Part shown: positions 46,639-54,849 of the stretch, piece by piece
Layout of the letters: the number at the start of each line of letters is the position of its first letter
Numbering within the stretch: the first letter of the stretch is position 1
Assembly: GCF_003121295.1 (NCBI RefSeq)
Contig: NZ_PHNC01000029.1
Location: 1,364,001-1,428,000 of the forward strand
Length of the DNA stretch: 64,000 nt
Origin: Streptomyces orinoci
Lineage (GTDB): Bacteria > Actinomycetota > Actinomycetes > Streptomycetales > Streptomycetaceae
Reading direction: 5' to 3'
Position numbers and translations under genes: made by a program
Notes under the pieces: generated by a model
Databases searched by the model: none
Seen by the model: only the letters and a program-made list of their open reading frames with translations
What the model was told of the DNA's origin: nothing

Positions 46639-46929
46639 TCAGCCGAAGACGTACTTGACGGCCTGGTTGAACCCATAGTCAATCACGGTCACCAGACCGA
46701 TGACGATGACAACGAAGACGATCACCACAGTGGTGTACGTCGAAAGCTGGCTGCGAGTGGGCCAGACCACCTTGCGGAGCTCCGCCACAACCTGGCGGTA
46801 GAACAGCGCGAGACGGCCCAGCGGGCCCTTCTTGCCGCGCTTGCCGCCACGGCGGCCCTTCTTGACGGCCACCTCGTCCTCGGGACGACCGCTCTCAGGC
46901 GTCGCGGTGGAGCCAAGGGCTTCCGTCAC
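46639..46929 (-). CDS. secE: Protein translocase subunit SecE
   Basis: 96 residues, GTG with GAGG upstream. Basic N-terminus (KKGRRGGKRGKKG), amphipathic segment FYRQVVAELRKVVWPTRSQL and one transmembrane helix (TTVVIVFVVIVIGLVTVI). Clamps the SecY pore. Immediately downstream of tRNA-Trp. Confidence 0.97.
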   Translation of the reverse strand: MTEALGSTATPESGRPEDEVAVKKGRRGGKRGKKGPLGRLALFYRQVVAELRKVVWPTRSQLSTYTTVVIVFVVIVIGLVTVIDYGFNQAVKYVFG

Positions 46930-47035
46930 TACGTCCTCACCTGAATCCGGGTCGTGGCCGTGCCGCGCCCGGTGGAGCCGCACGGCGGTGCATCAGTACG
47001 TACGCACGCACGCACCCTGGTGATGATGCGTGTAG

Positions 47036-47108
47036 CAGGGCCGAAGGGACTTGAACCCCCAACCGCTGGTTTTGGAGACCAGTGCTCTACCAATTGAGCT
47101 ACGACCCT
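47036..47108 (-). tRNA. tRNA-Trp (CCA)
   Basis: 73 nt, full cloverleaf: acceptor AGGGTCG/CGGCCCT, D stem GCTC/GAGC, anticodon stem-loop CTGGT-CTCCAAA-ACCAG, T loop TTCAAGT, discriminator G; no encoded CCA end. Upstream of secE, the usual actinobacterial place. Confidence 0.97.
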
Positions 47109-47294
47109 TTGTGGTTCCCCCAACGTACCGCATCCGCCCGGACGCACGGTGTGCTTGGAGCGGAGCCGCCTGGAAGGGGCCAACGACGCATGAGTGTACG
47201 TGGTTCGCGCCCCGCCGTCGAACAGCTTGCGCCGGGGCCGTCCACGGAACGAACTCGGATGCCCTCCCGCGCCCCTGTCTGGGACCATTTCCGT

Positions 47295-48542
47295 ATGACC
47301 GATGCCACTCCTCCGTTCCCCGCCGTCCAGCCCCCCACCGAGCGCCGGGTCTCCGCCCGCATCGGGTCGATCTCCGAGTCGGCAACCCTCGCCGTGGACG
47401 CCAAGGCCAAGGCCCTCAAGGCCGCCGGGCGCCCGGTCATCGGCTTCGGCGCCGGTGAGCCGGACTTCCCCACGCCCGACTACATCGTCGAGGCCGCGGT
47501 GGCGGCCTGCCGCGACCCCAAGTACCACCGCTACACCCCGGCCGGCGGCCTGCCCGAGCTCAAGGCCGCGATCGCCGCCAAGACGGCACGCGACTCCGGC
47601 TACCAGGTGGACGCCTCCCAGGTGCTGGTCACCAATGGCGGCAAGCAGGCCATCTACGAGGCCTTCGCCGCCATCCTGGACCCGGGTGACGAGGTCATCG
47701 TCCCGGCCCCGTACTGGACCACCTACCCCGAGTCCATCCGCCTGGCCGGCGGCATCCCGGTGGAGGTGGTGGCCGACGAGACCACCGGCTACCGGGTCTC
47801 GGTGGAGCAGCTGGAGGCCGCCCGTACCGCGCACACCAAGGTGCTGCTGTTCGTCTCGCCGTCCAACCCCACCGGCGCCGTCTACAGCCGCGAGCAGATC
47901 GAGGAGATCGGCCGCTGGGCCGCCGAGCACGGGCTGTGGGTGCTCACCGACGAGATCTATGAGCACCTGGTCTACGGGGACGCCGAGTTCCACTCGCTGC
48001 CGGTGGTGGTGCCGGAGCTGCGGGACAAGTGCATCGTGGTCAACGGAGTGGCCAAGACCTATGCCATGACCGGCTGGCGGGTGGGCTGGGTCATCGGCCC
48101 GCAGGATGTGGTGAAGGCGGCGACCAACCTCCAGTCGCACGCCACCTCCAATGTGAGCAACGTCGCCCAGGCCGCCGCGCTGGCCGCCGTCTCCGGCGAC
48201 CTGGCGGCCGTGGAGGAGATGAAGACCGCCTTCGACCGCCGCCGCCGCACCATGGTGCGCATGCTGAGCGAGATCGACGGCGTGATCTGCCCGGAGCCGG
48301 AGGGCGCCTTCTACGCCTACCCCTCGGTCAAGGGCCTGCTCGGCAAGGACATCCGGGGCAAGCGCCCGGCCACCTCGGTGGAGCTGGCCGCGCTGATCCT
48401 GGAGGAGGCCGAGGTCGCGGTGGTCCCGGGCGAGGCCTTCGGCACCCCGGGCTATCTGCGGCTGTCCTACGCGCTGGGCGACGAGGACCTGGTCGAGGGC
48501 GTCTCCCGGATCCAGAAGCTGCTGGCCGAGGCGCAGGACTGA
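47295..48542 (+). CDS. Aspartate aminotransferase, class I/II
   Basis: 415 residues, PLP fold type I. The PLP-binding Lys is in NGVAKTYAMTGWRVGW; TNGGKQAIYEA, SPSNPTGAVYS, DEIYEHLVY and the substrate-carboxylate Arg near GYLRLSYAL are in place. The family transfers amino groups between aspartate or prephenate/arogenate and 2-oxoglutarate. ATG at 47295 has no strong Shine-Dalgarno. Monocistronic, closed by a 19-bp hairpin. Confidence 0.92.
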   Translation: MTDATPPFPAVQPPTERRVSARIGSISESATLAVDAKAKALKAAGRPVIGFGAGEPDFPTPDYIVEAAVAACRDPKYHRYTPAGGLPELKAAIAAKTARDSGYQVDASQVLVTNGGKQAIYEAFAAILDPGDEVIVPAPYWTTYPESIRLAGGIPVEVVADETTGYRVSVEQLEAARTAHTKVLLFVSPSNPTGAVYSREQIEEIGRWAAEHGLWVLTDEIYEHLVYGDAEFHSLPVVVPELRDKCIVVNGVAKTYAMTGWRVGWVIGPQDVVKAATNLQSHATSNVSNVAQAAALAAVSGDLAAVEEMKTAFDRRRRTMVRMLSEIDGVICPEPEGAFYAYPSVKGLLGKDIRGKRPATSVELAALILEEAEVAVVPGEAFGTPGYLRLSYALGDEDLVEGVSRIQKLLAEAQD

Positions 48543-48555
48543 CGCATTCGCTCCC

Positions 48556-48600
48556 ACATGCGTGCGGCCCCCGGCTTCCTCCCGGGGGCCGCACGCATGT
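48556..48600 (+). terminator. Terminator after the aminotransferase gene
   Basis: 19-bp perfect arms starting ACATGCGTGCGGCCCCCGG with a 7-nt loop, 13 bp past the stop. Confidence 0.92.
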
Positions 48601-48785
48601 TCAGGCAAGCGCTGAGTCGGATAACCCGGCTGCCTTTCGCCGGATCCATACGGCAGGATCGGGCAGTGACTCCTCCCCCTGGTCACAGGGGGCTTCTCAC
48701 TCGGCCGCAGCAACGGCCTCATGACGGACAAGCCCTGCCCGGCGCCTCACGGCACAGAGCGGAGCCTAGCGGTAACGGAGAGTCC

Positions 48786-49808
48786 ATGCAGATGGTTCGC
48801 GATATCCGGAAGCTGCCGAAGGCGCACTTGCACCTGCACTTCACCGGATCCATGCGCCCGGCGACCCTGCTGGAACTGGCCGACAAGTACGGCGTCCACC
48901 TCCCCGAGGCCCTGAGCGGCGGAGAACCGCCCAGACTGCGGGCCACCGACGAACGCGGCTGGTTCCGCTTCCAGCGGCTCTATGACATCGCCCGCTCCTG
49001 CCTGCGCTCCCCGGAGGACATCCAGCGACTGGTCCACGAGGCCGCCGAGGAGGATGTCCGGGACGGCTCCGGCTGGCTGGAGATCCAGGTGGACCCCACC
49101 TCCTACGCGCCCCGGCTGGGCGGGCTGATCCCCACCATGGAGGTCATCCTGGACGCGGTGGAACGCGCCTCCCGCGACACCGGTCTGGGGATAAGGGTCC
49201 TGGTGGCCGCGAACCGGATGAGGCACCCGCTGGACGCCCGCACCCTGGCCCGGCTGGCGGTGCGCTACCGGGACCGCGGGGTGGTGGGCTTCGGGCTCTC
49301 CAATGACGAGCGGCGCGGGCTGGCCCGGGACTTCGACCGGGCCTTCCAGATCGCCCGCGACGGCGGCCTGCTGGCCGCCCCGCACGGCGGCGAGCTCTCC
49401 GGGCCGGGCAGCGTCCGCGACTGCCTGGACGATCTGCACGCCGGCCGTATCGGGCACGGGGTACGGGCCGCCGAGGACCCCCGGCTGCTGCGCAAGCTCG
49501 CCGAGCGGCAGGTCGCCTGTGAGGTCTGCCCGTCCTCCAATGTGGCGCTGGGCGTCTATGAGAAGCCCGCGGACGTCCCGCTGCGCACCCTCTACGAGGC
49601 CGGGGTGCCTATAGCGCTGGGCGCCGACGACCCGCTGCTGTTCGGCTCCCGGCTGGCGGCCCAGTACGAGCTGGCCCGCGAGCACCACGCCTTCACCGAC
49701 CAGGAGCTGGCGGAACTGGCCCGTCAGTCGGTACGCGCCTCACAGGCACCCGAGGACGTACGGACCCGCCTGCTCGCGGGCGTGGACCGCTGGCTGGCTA
49801 CAGGCTGA
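48786..49808 (+). CDS. Adenosine deaminase-like amidohydrolase
   Basis: 340 residues, ATG with GGAGAG upstream. TIM-barrel adenosine/AMP deaminase family: metal-binding HLHLHFTGS (replacing the usual HxHLDGS), LAAPHGGE (HAGE position, catalytic Glu kept), GRIGHGVRA and LGADDPLLF (the Asp pair kept). The substrate-side Asp of the first motif is Thr here, so the substrate may differ from free adenosine. The 3' end overlaps murB by 11 bp on the opposite strand. Confidence 0.85.
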   Translation: MQMVRDIRKLPKAHLHLHFTGSMRPATLLELADKYGVHLPEALSGGEPPRLRATDERGWFRFQRLYDIARSCLRSPEDIQRLVHEAAEEDVRDGSGWLEIQVDPTSYAPRLGGLIPTMEVILDAVERASRDTGLGIRVLVAANRMRHPLDARTLARLAVRYRDRGVVGFGLSNDERRGLARDFDRAFQIARDGGLLAAPHGGELSGPGSVRDCLDDLHAGRIGHGVRAAEDPRLLRKLAERQVACEVCPSSNVALGVYEKPADVPLRTLYEAGVPIALGADDPLLFGSRLAAQYELAREHHAFTDQELAELARQSVRASQAPEDVRTRLLAGVDRWLATG

Positions 49809-50853
49809 CCCCGACCGTCACCGGCTCATTGACCAGGGTCACCCCGAAGGCGTCCCGGACGCCGTCCCTGACCTCGCGGGCCAGTGCCAGCAGCTCCTCG
49901 GTGCTGGCGCCGCCGCGGTTGGTCAGGGCGAGGGTGTGCTTGCCGGAGATCCTGGCCCGGCCGCTGCCGTAGCCCTTGGTGAAACCGGCCTTGTCGATCA
50001 GCCAGGCGGCCGAGGTCTTCACCAGGCCGTCCCCGGCCGGGTAGGCGGGCGGGACCACCTCGGGGCCGAGCCGCTCGGCGGCCCGGGCCAGGAAAGCCGC
50101 GTACTCGGCCTCGGTGAGCACCGGGTTGGTGAAGAAGGACCCGGCCGACCAGGAGTCATGGTCCTCCGGGTCCAGCACCATGCCCTTGCCGGAGCGCAGC
50201 TTGAGCACCGTCTCCCGGACGGTGGCCAGGGGCGCGCGCTCGCCCGTACCGACACCCAGCGCCCGGGCCACCTCGGGGTACCGGAGGGGGCCGGACAGCC
50301 CGCCCGCGTCCTGAAGCCGGAACCGGACCCGCAGCACCACATAGCGGCTGGGGTCCTGCTTGAACCGGCTGTGCCGGTAGGAGAACCCGCACTCGGCGCC
50401 GGCGATGGTCACCGTCTCGCCATGGCGCCGGTCGTAGGCGACGACCTCGCTGATCGTCGCCGAGACGTCCTGCCCGTAGGCGCCCACGTTCTGGATGGGG
50501 GTGGCTCCCGCCGAGCCGGGGATCCCGGCCAGGCACTCGATCCCGGCCAGCCCCGCCTCCACCGTCCGGGCCACCGCCTCGGACCAGTTCTCCCCGGCGG
50601 CCAGCTCCAGCTCGGTGCCGTCCAGCCGGAAGCCGGTGGTGGCGATGCGCAGGGCGGTCCCGGCGAAGCCCTCGTCCGAGATCACCAGGTTGCTGCCGCC
50701 GCCGATGATCAGCAGCGGCGTTCCGGCGGCGTCCGCCTCCCTTACGGCCTCGATCACCTCGTCATCGGTGACGGCCGTCACCAGCCGGGCGGCCGGCCCG
50801 CCGAGCCGGAAGGTGGTCAGGGGGGCGAGGGGAGCGTCATGGAGTACCTGCAC
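49798..50853 (-). CDS. murB: UDP-N-acetylenolpyruvoylglucosamine reductase
   Basis: 351 residues from GTG at 50853 (MQVLHDAPLAPLTTFRLGG). FAD-binding LLIIGGGSNLVISDEGF and PGSAGATPIQNVGAYGQ; catalytic Ser in SAGSFFTNP; C-terminal domain ends VNEPVTVGVSL. It reduces the enolpyruvyl group to make UDP-MurNAc for peptidoglycan. An upstream TTG is also possible. Immediately upstream lies a repeat-rich gap to the MFS gene. Confidence 0.95.
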   Translation of the reverse strand: MQVLHDAPLAPLTTFRLGGPAARLVTAVTDDEVIEAVREADAAGTPLLIIGGGSNLVISDEGFAGTALRIATTGFRLDGTELELAAGENWSEAVARTVEAGLAGIECLAGIPGSAGATPIQNVGAYGQDVSATISEVVAYDRRHGETVTIAGAECGFSYRHSRFKQDPSRYVVLRVRFRLQDAGGLSGPLRYPEVARALGVGTGERAPLATVRETVLKLRSGKGMVLDPEDHDSWSAGSFFTNPVLTEAEYAAFLARAAERLGPEVVPPAYPAGDGLVKTSAAWLIDKAGFTKGYGSGRARISGKHTLALTNRGGASTEELLALAREVRDGVRDAFGVTLVNEPVTVGVSL

Positions 50854-51012
50854 GGAGCACAAGGGTACGGGGCCGCACGGGGACCCCCTACGGGACGCGG
50901 GCACCCGCCCCCCGTCAGGGGCGCACCGGGCGCGCCCGTCAGGGGCGCGGGGCGGCCACATCGTGCGGCTCCGCCGCCGCAAGGGCACACAGAACCGCGC
51001 CGGGTGCCCATG

Positions 51013-51127
51013 AGGGGCGCGGGGAACTGCGCGACCAGCCACCCACAACCCGCACCCGAGAACGAACCCCCGCATCTCCATCCACCTCAGGCCGTCGTGA
51101 GCTGATCGCGCAGTTCCCCGCGCCCCT
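51013..51127. repeat. Inverted pair of the 22-nt dispersed repeat
   Basis: One copy at 51013-51034, the reverse copy at 51106-51127, giving 22-bp perfect arms with a 71-nt loop. The second copy lies inside the 3' end of the MFS gene. A degenerate GGCGCGGGG piece precedes it near 50940. Confidence 0.85.
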
Positions 51128-52505
51128 GAGGGGGCACCCGGCGAGCAGCAGTACCCCCGGCCCCCCGCCGAGGGATGACCATCGCAGCCACAGCCGCACC
51201 CCCCACCGCCAGCGCCCCCAACCACAACGGCAAGGTCACCGCGTGAGCGAAATCCGCGTACCCGCCCCGCGAGGAGAACACCGACCCCAGCACGGCGATA
51301 CCCAAAGCCCCGCCGACCTCCCGCATCGCACTGTTCGCCCCGGAAGCGATGCCCTGCTCGGCCTCCGGCACGCTGGCCATCACCAGCTGGGAGGCGGGCG
51401 CGAAGTACATGGCCATCCCCACCCCGCCGGCGATCAGCGCGGGAAGCTGAGCCGCGTAGGAGACCCCCGGCGAGATCACCAGCGCGAACAGCGCCAGCCC
51501 GGTGGCCTGCAGCACCAGCCCGGTGATGGCCACCACCCGGCCGCCCACCCGGTCGGAGAGATAACCCGCCAGCGGCGCCACGATCACCGGCATCCCGGTC
51601 CACGGCAGCATCCGCAGCCCCGCCTCGGTCGGCGAGTAGCCGCCCACCTGCTGCATAAACTGGCTGAGCAGGAAGATCGAGCCGAACATGCCCAGGAACA
51701 TCAGCAGCCCGGCCGCATTGATCCCGCTGAAGGCCCGCCCGCGGAACATCCGCATCGGCAGCATCGGCCGTTCCTTGCGAATCCCATGGCGCACAAACGC
51801 GCCGAGCAGCACCGCACCCGCCACCAGCCCGGTGAGCACCCGGCCGCTGGTCCAGCCGTGGGTGCCGACATTCACCACGGCGAAGACGATGCCGAACAGC
51901 CCCCCGCTGACCAGGACCGTGCCGGAGAGGTCCAGCCGGTTGCCCGGCCCGTACGACTCCTCCAGCCGGAAGCGGGCCAGCGGCAGCAGAAGCAGGCCGA
52001 GGGGCACATTCAGCCAGAAGATCCAGTGCCAGGAGATGTGCTCGGTGAGGCTGCCGCCGATCAGCGGTCCGCCGGCCACCGCCAGTCCGTCCACCGCGCC
52101 CTTGATCCCAAAGGCCATGCCGCGCCGTTCGGGCGGGGTGGCGACGGACAGCAGGGTCATGCTGAGCGGCATCATCACCGCCGCCCCGACGCCCTGTACG
52201 GCGCGTGCCACGATCAGCGCATCCAGCCCGGTGGACAGGGCGGCGGCGGCCGAAGCCGCGGTGAAGAGCGCTATGCCGGCCAGGAAGAGCCGGCGGCGCC
52301 CGAAGCGGTCGCCCAGCGCGGCACCGGTCATCAGCAGTACGGCGAAGGTGAGCGTATAGGCGCTCACCGTCCACTCCAGGTCCTCCAGCGTGCCGCCCAG
52401 GTCCTGGCGGATGGACGGCAGCGCGGTGGTCACCACCAGGTTGTCCAAGGCGGCCATAAAGCCGGCCAGCCCGGTGATCAGCAGCGCCCAGAGCGAGCGT
52501 CGCAT
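51087..52505 (-). CDS. MFS drug exporter, DHA2 (14-TM) family
   Basis: 472 residues, ATG with GGGAGGGG upstream. GFMAALDNLVVTTALPSI (DHA2 motif D1) and GAALGDRFGRRRLF (motif A) place it with EmrB/QacA proton-drug antiporters; about 14 membrane helices. The last 14 residues (PQGRGELRDQ...) are encoded by a dispersed repeat and are not family sequence. A TetR gene lies directly upstream on the same strand and probably represses it. Confidence 0.92.
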   Translation of the reverse strand: MRRSLWALLITGLAGFMAALDNLVVTTALPSIRQDLGGTLEDLEWTVSAYTLTFAVLLMTGAALGDRFGRRRLFLAGIALFTAASAAAALSTGLDALIVARAVQGVGAAVMMPLSMTLLSVATPPERRGMAFGIKGAVDGLAVAGGPLIGGSLTEHISWHWIFWLNVPLGLLLLPLARFRLEESYGPGNRLDLSGTVLVSGGLFGIVFAVVNVGTHGWTSGRVLTGLVAGAVLLGAFVRHGIRKERPMLPMRMFRGRAFSGINAAGLLMFLGMFGSIFLLSQFMQQVGGYSPTEAGLRMLPWTGMPVIVAPLAGYLSDRVGGRVVAITGLVLQATGLALFALVISPGVSYAAQLPALIAGGVGMAMYFAPASQLVMASVPEAEQGIASGANSAMREVGGALGIAVLGSVFSSRGGYADFAHAVTLPLWLGALAVGGAAVAAMVIPRRGAGGTAARRVPPQGRGELRDQLTTA

Positions 52506-52523
52506 GGTCCCCTCCCTATCTAT

Positions 52524-52537
52524 TTAGCAGTCACTAA
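52524..52537 (-). promoter_or_regulatory. Possible TetR operator before the MFS gene
   Basis: Imperfect palindrome TTAGTGACTGCTAA in the 82-bp gap, 18 bp before the MFS start and overlapping an AT-rich -10-like TAAATAG. Confidence 0.4.
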
Positions 52538-52550
52538 CTTCATGGGACCG

Positions 52551-52577
52551 AAAAAAGACCCGCCCCACGGACGGGCC
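52551..52577 (-). terminator. Terminator after the tetR-type gene
   Basis: Stem GGCCCG/CGGGTC followed by six T on the transcript strand, 10 bp past the stop. Confidence 0.65.
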
Positions 52578-52587
52578 TCTTCCACAC

Positions 52588-53133
52588 TCAGAAGCAGGTG
52601 GGAAGCCCCGCCCACACCCGGTGCTCGGCCGGGAAGCCCAGCGCCATCTGCGCATTGATCAGCATCCCGTGCGCCATAAACCGGGCCGAGACGGCAGGGT
52701 CCCCGCCCAGCGCCAGGTGCACCTGGTCGTACAGCCGCTCCCACCCGGCCCGGATCGGCCTGCCGAACTCCAGGTCCCCGTCGGCCTCGGCGGCGGCCAC
52801 CGCCACCGACATCTGGATCAGCATCAGCAGGATGTTCCGGTTCCGGACGATCAGTTGCTCGTACGCCTCTCCCATGGCCTGCTTGCGGCCCTCCGGAGGC
52901 ACGCCCTCCGCGGCCTCCTCGATCGCTCGCAGGACCTCCTCCTGGCACCGCTCCACGGCCGCCAGGAAGATCGCCCGCTTGCCGGGGAAAAGGCGGAAGA
53001 GATACGGCTGGGAGACGCCCACCCGGCGGGCGATGGCCTCGGTGGAGGTGCCGGCGTACCCGCGCCGGGCGAACTCCTCGATCGCGGCACGGATCACACT
53101 CTCGCGCCGTTCCCCGGCACTCATCCTGACCAT
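52588..53133 (-). CDS. TetR-family transcriptional regulator
   Basis: 181 residues. N-terminal HTH at about 10-55 (SVIRAAIEEFARRGYAGTSTEA, ARRVGVSQPYLFRLFPGKRAIF), then a ligand-binding helical domain. ATG at 53133, with 53124 as an alternative. Tandem with the MFS exporter, so a ligand-released repressor of efflux is likely. A short palindrome lies 4 bp upstream of the start. Confidence 0.88.
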   Translation of the reverse strand: MVRMSAGERRESVIRAAIEEFARRGYAGTSTEAIARRVGVSQPYLFRLFPGKRAIFLAAVERCQEEVLRAIEEAAEGVPPEGRKQAMGEAYEQLIVRNRNILLMLIQMSVAVAAAEADGDLEFGRPIRAGWERLYDQVHLALGGDPAVSARFMAHGMLINAQMALGFPAEHRVWAGLPTCF

Positions 53134-53136
53134 GGA

Positions 53137-53150
53137 AGTAAGTTATTACT
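53137..53150 (-). promoter_or_regulatory. Possible autoregulatory operator of the TetR gene
   Basis: Palindrome AGTAA-GTTA-TTACT directly in front of the start codon, in an AT-rich patch of a GC-rich region. Confidence 0.4.
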
Positions 53151-53176
53151 CACTCAATTCACCCGTCAAGAGAAAA

Positions 53177-53200
53177 GGGCGTCCGGACCCCCGGACGCCC
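53177..53200. terminator. Terminator after the MaoC genes
   Basis: 10-bp perfect arms GGGCGTCCGG / CCGGACGCCC, loop of 4, flanked by AAAA on the left (a U-run for the minus transcript). Confidence 0.85.
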
Positions 53201-53219
53201 TCCGTACCCGTACTGCCCC

Positions 53220-53654
53220 TCAGGCCAGCCGGACCACGGCCCGCGACATCCCCAGCACCTTCTGCCCCGCACAGGTCGCCACCAGATCGACCCGCACGGT
53301 ACGCGCCTGGTCGTCCAGCTTGGCCGCCACCTTGGCGCTGACCTCGATCACCGCGCCCTGGTCGTCATCGGGCACCACCACCGGCTTGGTGAAGCGCACC
53401 CCGTACTCCACCACCGCGGCCGGATCGCCCGCCCAGTCCGTCACCACCCGGATCGCCTCGGCCATGGTGAACATGCCATGCGCGATCACATCCGGCAGCC
53501 CGACCTGCTTGGCGAACCGCTCGTTCCAGTGGATCGGGTTGAAATCACCCGAGGCGCCCGCGTAGCGCACCAGGGTCTCCCGGGTCACCGGGAAGGAGCG
53601 GGCCGGCAGCTCGGTGCCGGTCTCGACCTCGTCGTAGGAAACCTGTGCGGCCAT
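53220..53654 (-). CDS. MaoC-like dehydratase, HadB type
   Basis: 144 residues. Hot-dog fold with the hydratase-2 motif YAGASGDFNPIHWNERFAKQV, followed by VIAHGMFTM; the Asp and His of the catalytic pair are present. HadB is the catalytic half of the beta-hydroxyacyl-ACP dehydratase of mycobacterial FAS-II; in streptomycetes the role is less defined. ATG overlaps the stop of the upstream partner by one base. Confidence 0.88.
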   Translation of the reverse strand: MAAQVSYDEVETGTELPARSFPVTRETLVRYAGASGDFNPIHWNERFAKQVGLPDVIAHGMFTMAEAIRVVTDWAGDPAAVVEYGVRFTKPVVVPDDDQGAVIEVSAKVAAKLDDQARTVRVDLVATCAGQKVLGMSRAVVRLA

Positions 53655-54106
53655 CACGCCTCCTCGGCGGCGCGCGCCACCAGCTTCATATGCGTGGTCA
53701 CGACGTGCTCGCCATGCTGGTCGTGCACCTCGCCCCGGATCGTCAGAACGTCATTGCCCGCCAGGGACTTGATCACCTCGATGGTGGAGGTGGCGGACAG
53801 CCGGTCCCCGGCCCGCACCGGGCGGGTGTAGGCGAACTGCTGGTCGCCGTGGACCACCCGGCTGAAGTCCAGGCCCAGCTGCGGGTCGGTCACGACCTGC
53901 CCCGCGGCCCGGTAGGTGATGGCGAACACAAAAGTCGGCGGGGCGATCACATCGGGGTGGCCCAGCGCCCGGGCGGCCTCGGGGTCGGTATACGCCGGAT
54001 TCGTGTCGCCGATGGCCTCGGCGAATTCACGGATCTTCTCCCGGCCGACCTCATAGGGCTCGGTGGCCGGATACGTCCGTCCTACGAAGGACTGGTCGAG
54101 CGCCAT
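53654..54106 (-). CDS. MaoC-like dehydratase, HadA/HadC type
   Basis: 150 residues from ATG at 54106 with a near-perfect AGGAGGT site. N-terminal MaoC domain (FVGRTYPATEPYEVGREKI, YTDPEAARALGHPDVIAPPTF) lacking the full catalytic Asp-His motif, as usual for the non-catalytic partner. Coupled to the HadB gene, so a heterodimer is expected. Confidence 0.88.
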   Translation of the reverse strand: MALDQSFVGRTYPATEPYEVGREKIREFAEAIGDTNPAYTDPEAARALGHPDVIAPPTFVFAITYRAAGQVVTDPQLGLDFSRVVHGDQQFAYTRPVRAGDRLSATSTIEVIKSLAGNDVLTIRGEVHDQHGEHVVTTHMKLVARAAEEA

Positions 54107-54136
54107 CGGCTCGGTACCTCCTGGTCGGGGATACGC

Positions 54137-54173
54137 CATGAGGCCGCCCCCAGGAATTGGGGACGGCCTCATG
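54137..54173 (-). terminator. Terminator after rpmG
   Basis: Arms CATGAGGCCG / CGGCCTCATG with an inner CCCC/GGGG stem, 15 bp past the rpmG stop. Confidence 0.8.
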
Positions 54174-54187
54174 AACGAGACTGTGCG

Positions 54188-54352
54188 TTATCGCGTTTCG
54201 CGGTGCGCGGTGTGCGCGTTGCAACGCGGGCAGTGCTTCTTCATCTCAAGGCGGTCCGGGTCATTACGCCGGTTCTTCTTGGTGATGTAGTTCCGCTCCT
54301 TGCACTCCACGCAGGCCAGCGTGATCTTCGGGCGGACGTCGGTGGCAGCCAC
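54188..54352 (-). CDS. rpmG: 50S ribosomal protein L33 (zinc form)
   Basis: 54 residues, GTG start. Two CxxC pairs (ACVECKERNY and HCPRCNAH) make the zinc ribbon; KKNRRNDPDRLEMKK is typical. Lies downstream of two tRNA genes and upstream of the MaoC pair, a common actinobacterial order. Confidence 0.96.
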   Translation of the reverse strand: MAATDVRPKITLACVECKERNYITKKNRRNDPDRLEMKKHCPRCNAHTAHRETR

Positions 54353-54437
54353 GTGAGTGCTCCTTGACGGATGGACGGATTCAACGCAGAAAAGAGTAGC
54401 CGATCGGAGGACCGACCCCACAATCGGCTACTGTGTG

Positions 54438-54510
54438 TAGCGGCGACCGGACTTGAACCGGTGACACAGCGATTATGAGCCGCTTGCTCTACCGACTGAG
54501 CTACGCCGCT
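54438..54510 (-). tRNA. tRNA-Met (CAT), elongator
   Basis: 73 nt; acceptor AGCGGCG/CGCCGCT, D stem GCTC/GAGC, anticodon loop CTCATAA, T loop TTCAAGT, discriminator A. Confidence 0.95.
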
Positions 54511-54561
54511 GTGATGCAGGAGTAATTCCCCGCCCGAAGGCGGGGAACCCTCTCACACCAG

Positions 54562-54634
54562 AGCCCCAAAACGGAATCGAACCGTTGACCTTCTCCTTAC
54601 CATGGAGACGCTCTGCCGACTGAGCTATTGGGGC
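54562..54634 (-). tRNA. tRNA-Thr (GGT)
   Basis: 73 nt; acceptor GCCCCAA/TTGGGGC, anticodon stem-loop CTCCA-TGGTAAG-GAG, T loop TTCGATT, discriminator T. 51 bp upstream of tRNA-Met in the same direction. Confidence 0.95.
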
Positions 54635-54849
54635 GAGCGAGGAAGACATTACACGGTCCGCGGCCGAAGGTGAAATCCGTATGGCCGCACCCCCTCGGCA
54701 CCCCGTCCCGCCCGCCCCGCGCACCACGCCGGTACGACTATTGCGCGCTCCTCACCGGCCTGCTCGAACCCGCTCTCCGCTCGCCCTAGGCTCGGACCAC
54801 GCTGCGTGAATGCCTGCCCCGGCCCGTAGGGCGAGTCCTAGGGAGCGCG

